In this document: positions 57,525 to 64,000 of the stretch, in pieces | Numbering within the stretch: position 1 is the first letter of the stretch | Layout of the letters: each line of letters starts with the position of its first letter | Origin: Madurella fahalii | Lineage: Eukaryota; Ascomycota; Sordariomycetes; Sordariales | Length of the DNA: 64,000 bases | Direction of reading: 5' to 3' | NCBI GenBank assembly: GCA_029876055.1 | Contig: CM056874.1 | Span: forward strand, 4,278,001 to 4,342,000 | Made by a program: the position numbers and the translations under genes | Notes under the pieces: model-generated | The model's database searches: none | What the model was told of the DNA's origin: nothing | Seen by the model: the letters and a program-made list of their open reading frames with translations, nothing else

Positions 57525-58760
57525 CTAGAGCTCAATCCCCTCCTCCTCGGCCTTTCGCTCGATGTATTTACGGACCTGCCGCCTTGTCAGTCATAGCTAA
57601 AACCGAGCCGCCGAACGGGCAACAAAAAGGCAGAAAGCAAAAAGAAAAGGGCAAAACATACATCACTCCCCGGCGCCAAATCCAATGCCAAAAATCCATC
57701 CACATCCTTCTTGTCGGTCTCGGCCCCGGCCTTTAACAACGCAATCGCCGCGTCACCTAAAAGAGAAGGAAAACAGAGTGTATTTGTCAGCCTTCCCGAT
57801 CCCTCCCTCTCTCCCTTCATCAGGTTCCCCAGTGGGGGCCCGGGGGGGGTTGGGTTCGGAGAGATAACTTACCATGGCCCTCGGCGACGGCGTGGTGCAG
57901 CGGCGTCTGTCCGGCGCTGTCGGTCGCGTTGAGCGGGCTCCGGTGCTTGAGGAGCAGGTTGATCATGGGCACCGAGCCGACGGCGGCCGCCCGGTGGAGC
58001 GGGTATAGGCCGCGCTTGTCCCGCGTGCGGGTCGAGGCCGGCGGCGTGTGCGACTCTAGCAGCTTGCGGGCTACGTCGAGGTTGGCTTTGGAGGCGAGGA
58101 AGTGTAGGGCTGTCTGTACGAGGGATAAGGGGGGAGGGTTATGTTAGGTGGTTCAGGGGTAAAGCGGGGAGGAGAATGGTGGCTTACCTGGCCGTTGTTA
58201 TCTAGGGCGGGTAGATGATTTAGTGAGTTGGGGAAGGACGGTACAGTGGGGTAGTGAACGTACTTGTCTGGTTGACGTCCGCGCCGCGGGCGAGGAGAAT
58301 GTCTATGACCTTGTCCGAATCCTTGACGTTGGCGGCAATCATGAGCGGCGTCCAGCCGCTGTCGTCCTAGACCCGGGGGTTAGCCACCAGCCAGGCGAAA
58401 TAGCCCTAAAGGGCTGGCTTACTTCGGCATCTGGATCAAACCCCTTTTGGCTGATCAACAAACTAACAACCTCGGGATGGTTGTATGATACCGCCCAGTG
58501 GATAGGCAGCCGGCCGTCGTCATCCTTCAATTGGGCGAGCTTCGGGTTCGCCTAGATCCTTGTCAGGATCTCGGACATCAACATGGCAATGGAGATGAGA
58601 CGAACACTCAGAAGTGACTCGACGACGTCAACTGGCAAACGGCGACGGTCCGGTCAGTGCTCTCTGTGTCCGTACCTCGAGTCAACTCGGGCTTGAGCAG
58701 CCACTCACCCTTCCCCTCCCGGGCTGCGGCGTGGATCGCAAATTTGGATTGGTCCTCCAT
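57525..58760 (-). CDS. NAS6: 26S proteasome assembly chaperone, ankyrin (NAS6/gankyrin)
   Basis: Binds Rpt3 and guides assembly of the proteasome 19S base. My model has eight exons: 58760-58709, 58631-58606, 58551-58423, 58366-58264, 58201-58188, 58113-57873, 57756-57662 and 57575-57525, giving 236 aa, close to the 228 aa of yeast Nas6. Exons 2 and 5 are only 26 and 14 nt. Order of blocks: MEDQSKFAIHAAAREGK, DVVESLLSANPKLAQLKDDD, GRLPIHWAVSYNHPEVVSLL, GWTPLMIAANVKDSDKVIDI, DVNQTNNNGQ, ALHFLASKANLDVARKLLES, GLYPLHRAAAVGSVPMINLL, TPLHHAVAEGHGDAAIALLK and the tail RKYIERKAEEEGIEL. Six to seven ankyrin repeats result. All seven splice pairs keep frame. Introns are 54-116 nt. Confidence 0.92.
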
Positions 58761-59219
58761 GATAGCCGCCGTGTCGGTTGTGAAAAGGAGGGATACCTGG
58801 GTTGTCTTGTAATACGGGAGCGAATGTAAGCAGTTGAAAGATTTCGAGCGGGCCTAACCCTCCTTGGTACTGTACCTAACTGCTGATGAGCTTTTGCGGC
58901 TTGTATGTAAGTGATGCTTTCCGGAACCGAGCTAGGAGCCAGGGTCAGGCAACCCATCCCGCGGACGCTAGGAACTACACACTGTGCGGGTCCTCAACCA
59001 GTGAGGCGCGAGGCTCGAGCTTCAGCCACAGCCTGCAGTGGGGCCAGAAATTTTGGGAGCAGATGGCAGCAGATGCAGGACAGCGGATCCATCACCATCC
59101 TCCATCATCCAAACGCGACTAAGAGAGCCACGCCATCAATCTTCATGACGAACGCTCACTCGACCACCGATTCCCGTCCAAATTCTAGCGGCAACTACAG
59201 CCATCCCACACAACTAACC
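58761..59219. promoter_or_regulatory. Divergent promoter region of NAS6 and PRP46
   Basis: Two housekeeping genes start here in opposite directions, 459 bp apart (384 bp if PRP46 begins at ATG 59,145). It probably acts as a shared or overlapping promoter. No specific motif is claimed. Confidence 0.45.
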
Positions 59220-60810
59220 ATGGCGGCAGAAGTTGCCAATGGTGCCGACGTCTCGCGGCTCGCGGCCATGATCCGCGACAACGCGCGCAAAACCAAATCC
59301 ATCTACGCTAGCACATCCTCGGACCCGTCCAGCAGAAAGCGCATAAAACTCGACCCGGGCCTGGCGTCCGAGGACCCCGACATCACCAAAACTGCCCTCT
59401 CGCTCCGCCTACACGCCGAGTATAGCGACGTACAAACCCTCCCCGATGTCATCGCCAAGAAGCTCCCCCCGGCGGGTCCGCGCAAGAAGAAGCCCAAGGC
59501 CGCCGAGGAAGCACCGTCGCAGTCAGAAGAGCACGCGCGCAAACTGATAGAGGGCATACCGGCGGGCAAGACTGGCAGCAGCAGCTCGAACGCCCTTGTG
59601 CTCTCGCGAAGACCGAACGGGGCTGCTGCACCAGGCGCAAAGCCCGGCCAACGCAACGAACCACAGAACCTTAGTCTCACCCGCCGGCCCGACAGCCTAC
59701 TAGCGCAGCCACGGCCAGACTGGCACCCGCCGTGGAAGCTGCAGCGCGTCATCAGCGGGCATCTGGGCTGGGTGCGGGCGCTGGCTGTGGAGCCGGGCAA
59801 CAAGTGGTTTGCGTCGGGTGCGGGGGACAGGACTATCAAGATCTGGGATTTGGCATCGGGCCAGTTGCGGCTGACGTTGACGGGCCACATCTCGACGGTA
59901 CGGGGGCTGGCCGTGTCGCCGAGACATCCTTACATGTTCTCGTGCGGCGAGGATAAGATGGTCAAATGCTGGGATTTGGAGACGAACAAAGTGGTGAGTA
60001 GTAGCCTGATGTTCTGGGGAACCGACGTGATGCTGACAGGGGAACGAATTGCAGATCCGCCACTACCACGGCCACCTATCGGGCGTGTACACGCTCAAGC
60101 TCCACCCGACCCTCGACGTCCTCGTCACGGGCGGCCGCGACGGCGTGGCGCGCGTGTGGGACATGCGGACGCGGAGCAACGTCCACGTCCTGTCGGGCCA
60201 CACGGGCACCGTCGCCGACCTCGTCTGCCAGGAGGCCGACCCGCAGGTCATCACGGGCAGCCTGGACTCGACAGTGCGCATGTGGGACCTGGCAGCGGGC
60301 AAGACGATGGGGGTGCTGACGCACCACAAGAAAGGCGTGCGCGCCCTGGCCACGCACCCTACCGAGTTCACCTTTGCGACGGGCAGCACAAGCAGCATCA
60401 AGCAGTGGAAGTGCCCCGAGGGCGCCTTCATGCAGAACTTTGAGGGCCACAACGCCATCATCAACACTCTGTCCGTTAACGACCAGAACGTATTTTTCTC
60501 TGGCGGCGATAACGGGTCCATGAGTTTCTGGGACTGGAAGTCCGGCTACCGCTTCCAGGCGCTGGACACGACCGCGCAGCCCGGCTCGCTCGATGCCGAG
60601 TCGGGCATCATGAGCTCCATTTTTGATGTATCAGGCTCGAGGTTAATTTGTGGTGAGGCTGATAAGACGAGTGAGTATACAGAACTCTCCAATTCTGTGT
60701 ACAGGACGCTAACCATGATCACAGTCAAAATTTGGAAAGAGGATCCAGAGGCGACGCCAGAAACGCATCCACTCGAGTGGAAGCCGACATTGTCAAAGAG
60801 GAAATTCTAG
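59220..60810 (+). CDS. PRP46: Pre-mRNA-splicing factor PRP46/PLRG1 (WD40)
   Basis: A WD40 subunit of the Prp19-associated (NTC) splicing complex. Exons 59220-59993, 60055-60670 and 60725-60810 give 491 aa. The first 165 residues are basic and disordered (KLPPAGPRKKKPKAAEEAPS). The propeller begins after WHPPWKLQRVISGHLGWVRA, the family's hallmark, then repeats such as DRTIKIWDLASGQLRLTLTG, DKMVKCWDLETNKV, VTGGRDGVARVWDMRTRSNV, LDSTVRMWDLAAGKTMGVLT and SSIKQWKCPEGAFMQNFEGH, ending ICGEADKTIKIWKEDPEATP. Introns of 61 and 54 nt restore NKV-IRHYHG and DKT-IKIW. The start ATG 59,220 has a strong context (AACCATGG); an upstream in-frame ATG at 59,145 would add 25 residues. Confidence 0.94.
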
Positions 60811-60951
60811 GGCGGATATCGGAGGCCTGTGGCGGATTCCCGGTTGTACTCTATAGCATTGGCGTTGAGCAGTGTGCACAGGGAAGGGATAGAATGAACC
60901 ATACCACGTTTTCCCTTCCTCATTTCTAGCAGTACCATGGGCATCTCGCTC

Positions 60952-63336
60952 TTACAGAATAATACCGAGTGCCTTGATCTCCGGATCATCACGAAATGCC
61001 AGCCTAACCTCTTCATCTCCCACCGCCAGACGTATCTTGCTTGGCCGATCTGGTTTCTGCGCCTCCAGGTTGATGATGCCTGCCCCGGTAAGATCCACAG
61101 CCGCCGCACTCAACCCACTCGGCCGCACAAGCTGTGAACTGTTCTTAGTGCGCGCCGACGACACCATCAATCCCGATTCCGTCATGCCTGGCGGCGGTGT
61201 AGCAGCTGTTGCCTTCCGGTCGAGCAACGTCAGCGGCCGGCTCTCCCCGGCCAGCTTCAGCGTCCGCTGCATCTCCTCCAGCACATCGCCAAACGTGCTC
61301 TCGGCCAGTCCCGTCCGCTGCGTGCGCATTAGCAGCGCCGTGAGGAGCAGCCGCGACGCGAATGGCAGCGTGCGGAGGTATTGCTGGAGCGGGTTACTCG
61401 TGGCCTCGCTGATGGCTCGCCGGACCGTCTCGATGGTGACCCTTCCCGAGAGTGCCTTCTTCTTTTTGGGCGTAGCCTCCTCCTGCTGGTGCTGGTGCTG
61501 CTGGCGCTGCTGCTGGCCCTTCTTCCCACGGCCCGTCTTGCTCGGCGTAGCCGGTGCGCCCTCCGCCTCCTCCTCTTTGCTCTTGGCGTCCGCTTCGGCG
61601 AGCTCGACGGCCCGCCGACAGATATCCAGCGCCCTCCTGGCGTCGCCGCTCACGGCCGCCACCTTGCGCGCGGCAAACTGCACCGCGTCCGCGTCCACAA
61701 TGTCCCCCGGCACGCCCTCCAGCCGGCTCTGCACGATGCGCATCAGCTGCTCGTGGTTGTACCCCGGGAAGGTGATGCGCGTGAGGCCCAGGCGGGAGCT
61801 GATCTTGTTGCTGAGTGTGCGCTCGGGCAGGTCCATTGTGTTGGCGACGGCCAGGACGATCAGCCGGCTGTGCCGGAGGCCCGGCCAGTTGAAGAAGTTG
61901 TACATGACGCCCTGGTTCTTGGTCACCAGCTGGTCCAGCTCATCCATCAGCACCACGCAGGGGACCCGGCGCGGGGACGGGTGGCTGAACTCGCGCTCGA
62001 GGAGATCGAGCGCCTGCGCGGGGCTCACGCGCTGGCCCTTGAGAGCTTCCCAGAGTAGGGAGTAGGACTGATGGGGGTCCGTGATCTTCATACCGTTGAT
62101 CTCGACAAAGATGAAGTCGTCGAGCTCGTCGGCCCGTACGGCCGCGTCGAGGTGCGAGACTACCTCGCGGACCGTGGCCGTTTTCCCAGTGCCGGGTGTG
62201 CCCGAGATATAGATGCATGTCCCCGCGCCGTCGGTAATGGCCGCTTCGAGGTGGGAGTAGACTAGGCTGAACTCGGCTTCGCGGCAGGGGAGGCTGGTCG
62301 GCACCGATGCGACGTGTAGCTGGGTGCGGGCGAGCTGGTAAGGGGAGGATTGGAGGTGAAGAGGGGAGAGGATACGTGTGGCGAGAGGGGTGAATTCGAG
62401 ATGTTTCTTGACCAAGATGCGGCGGTGTGAGGAAGGAGTTGCCAATTTGCTACCCGGCGTCTTGCGTTTGCTACTCGGGGTGACGGCGTCTCGCGTGCGT
62501 GCTTTCTTTGGGGTACGTGGTCCCCCTGGGGCGTAGTCTTCCGCATCCTCATCTGCATCTAGCTTGTAATCCCGCTCTGGCGATTCATCTCTGGCCGGCC
62601 GTCGCCTGCGAGTGGCCTTGGTGCCCTGACGAACCAAGTCCTGCAGAACATCAATGTCCTCCTTTCCATGGTAAACGTCCTCCCACACAAACTCGTCGGT
62701 ATAGGTGCACGTCCTCGTATTGCAACCGCGGCGACAGATAAACACCTTACCGTACTCCTTCGCCTTGCGCGGGACTTTGCCGTTGGGGTACTTTTTCATG
62801 TATACTGCCTGCGACATGACGTGGGCCTTTCCGTTGATCGTCGTCAAGGAGTTGACATCGTACGAGGCTGTGATGTATAGCTCATTCTGGATGCTCCAGG
62901 TCAGCCAAAGTCTGTGATCTCTAGAGAACCCTCTACTCACGTCGAGAAAGTCTGTCCGTTTCTTGGCGCTACGAATCTCGCTGTGGGAGGAAAACCACAT
63001 GAAGTTGGCTGCCTTTTCACCCTCATCGTCGGTCTGGAAGTCGCATATTATGCCGACCCAGGCCTCGTTAGAGCCCTCGGCCTTGAGCAGCATCGTGTCT
63101 CCCAGGTAACACTCAAAGTTGCCCATCCTAGCACCGATTATTTGGGCTTGCTGTGTTGCCGTCCTCTTCCTTTTCCTTCCGATTTCCGCAGCCGAGTCTG
63201 GGTCAGCTATGTCGGCCTCATAGATCCATTCCCAGGGGTAGTCGTCCGTGCCGAGCTCATCGTCCGAGTCTTCTCTGGTGACGCCGGGAAGGTAACGGGC
63301 TGCTCGAGTCGATTGCCCGCCGACAACACCGGGCAT
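60952..63336 (-). CDS. ORC1: Origin recognition complex subunit 1
   Basis: The largest ORC subunit; binds replication origins and loads MCM with Cdc6. The frame is open from 63,354 but the first ATG is at 63,336 (MPGVVGGQSTRAARYLPG). A 54-nt stop-free segment at 62,887-62,940 has a GTGAGT donor, CTGACC branch and ATCCAG acceptor; removing it joins RTDFLD to NELYITASYDVNSL, a BAH block, and gives 776 aa. The BAH domain spans about 60-240. The AAA+ domain follows: Walker A ISGTPGTGKTATVRE (about 361), Walker B CVVLMDELDQLV (about 444), sensor region IVLAVANTMDLPERTLSNKI, SRLGLTRITFPGYNHEQL, and GDARRALDICRRAVELAEAD. A Lys/Gln-rich linker precedes the winged-helix end LAFRDDPEIKALGII. It converges with PRP46, 141 bp apart. 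Confidence 0.95.
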   Translation of the reverse strand: MPGVVGGQSTRAARYLPGVTREDSDDELGTDDYPWEWIYEADIADPDSAAEIGRKRKRTATQQAQIIGARMGNFECYLGDTMLLKAEGSNEAWVGIICDFQTDDEGEKAANFMWFSSHSEIRSAKKRTDFLDVSRGFSRDHRLWLTWSIQNELYITASYDVNSLTTINGKAHVMSQAVYMKKYPNGKVPRKAKEYGKVFICRRGCNTRTCTYTDEFVWEDVYHGKEDIDVLQDLVRQGTKATRRRRPARDESPERDYKLDADEDAEDYAPGGPRTPKKARTRDAVTPSSKRKTPGSKLATPSSHRRILVKKHLEFTPLATRILSPLHLQSSPYQLARTQLHVASVPTSLPCREAEFSLVYSHLEAAITDGAGTCIYISGTPGTGKTATVREVVSHLDAAVRADELDDFIFVEINGMKITDPHQSYSLLWEALKGQRVSPAQALDLLEREFSHPSPRRVPCVVLMDELDQLVTKNQGVMYNFFNWPGLRHSRLIVLAVANTMDLPERTLSNKISSRLGLTRITFPGYNHEQLMRIVQSRLEGVPGDIVDADAVQFAARKVAAVSGDARRALDICRRAVELAEADAKSKEEEAEGAPATPSKTGRGKKGQQQRQQHQHQQEEATPKKKKALSGRVTIETVRRAISEATSNPLQQYLRTLPFASRLLLTALLMRTQRTGLAESTFGDVLEEMQRTLKLAGESRPLTLLDRKATAATPPPGMTESGLMVSSARTKNSSQLVRPSGLSAAAVDLTGAGIINLEAQKPDRPSKIRLAVGDEEVRLAFRDDPEIKALGIIL

Positions 63337-64000
63337 TGTTGATTTTTGAGACAATTCGTTACGGAACCGTACTGGGGCTCTTGATTTTACTCGGGCCGGG
63401 GTTTGGCGTCAAATCTTTACAATTGCAGGTACCTTGTCTTGCGTTATGCTGTGCGAACTGGGGAGAGAACGAGCTGCACGCGAGACGCGTCCGGGCCCTG
63501 CATTTTAGCGCGTCAACCTCATTAAAACCCCTGCTCCTAGCAAAAGCCACATGCTGCCAAGCTTCCTCTTATGCATTTAAGCGATATACTTAGCACAACG
63601 CACAGTTACAAACGTCGAGGCTATCGGAAGCCCTTCGCTTTGTTCCTGTTGGTTAAGACGTTTCCCTTCTAATTGTGACTTCGCCACTTCAGAGTTAATG
63701 AAAAATACCGGTCCTTTGGAACTATATGGTCACATTGGGTTTCCGGTCTGAGCGCTCATCGGGAGTCGGAGACCGATCGCCGAGTCTACAACCAAGCCAC
63801 TGAGAAAAATCAGAACAGAAAGCCAGAAAACGACTGGCACATTGATGAGTGAATGATTGAGTAATGTTGCAGTTTACATACTCCTTGCTTTAATCGCAGC
63901 TGTTACTTAAGTAGAGATTGCTAGAATGAAGAGCCTCTACAACACTCCTCCAGTCTTGGGGCATCCCACTGTTTGAGTCGAGTTTGGATAGCTCTCAGCA
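63337..64000. other. Promoter side of ORC1, window end
   Basis: Upstream region of ORC1; no other gene visible before the window ends. Only short frames. Promoter location is inferred. Confidence 0.5.

Noticed and set aside
60974..62065. 363-codon plus frame
   Set aside because: Antisense shadow of the ORC1 AAA+ region.

Overview
This window is nuclear DNA of a filamentous ascomycete. Genes carry short spliceosomal introns (41-193 nt in my models, mostly 50-125 nt, with GT donors, CTGAC or CTAAC-like branch sites and AG acceptors). Coding sequence is GC-rich with many C-ending codons. Several products belong to fungal families (bZIP-ankyrin factor, RTA1-type protein, SLA1, UAA-family transporter, YPC1-type ceramidase). 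Protein resemblance suggests Sordariomycetes, possibly Sordariales; that placement is inference, not a computed result.

The left part (1-28 kb) is gene-poor and looks accessory. It holds endopolyphosphatase PPN1, a bZIP-ankyrin transcription factor, a broken non-ribosomal peptide synthetase adenylation fragment, an RTA1-family membrane protein, a long TTTTA pentamer array, a divergent pair of paralogous seven-pass membrane proteins of a family I cannot name, a full-length ABC-C transporter, a small secreted DUF4360-like protein and a membrane-anchored NodB-type deacetylase. Regulator, NRPS relic and transporters within about 15 kb resemble the remains of a specialised-metabolite cluster. Long stretches between these genes show no recognisable gene.

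The right part (28-64 kb) is a dense housekeeping region: a TLC-domain protein, endocytic adaptor SLA1, AMP deaminase, a YEA4-type UDP-GlcNAc transporter, COG8, mitochondrial glycine carrier HEM25, a charged coiled-coil protein, prefoldin subunit 1, alkaline ceramidase, a TMF/SGM1 golgin, proteasome chaperone NAS6, splicing factor PRP46 and ORC1. Several serve membrane traffic (SLA1, COG8, SGM1/TMF, YEA4, ceramidase), but I see no evidence that they are co-regulated.

Gene models were spliced by hand from reading frame, splice sites and remembered family motifs. Notable structures are exons of 7, 14 and 26 nt, a probable GC-AG intron in prefoldin 1, a 26-nt last exon of SLA1 encoding an NPF motif, and stop-free introns of 3n length in three to four genes. 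No rRNA, convincing tRNA, CRISPR array or intact transposon was found.
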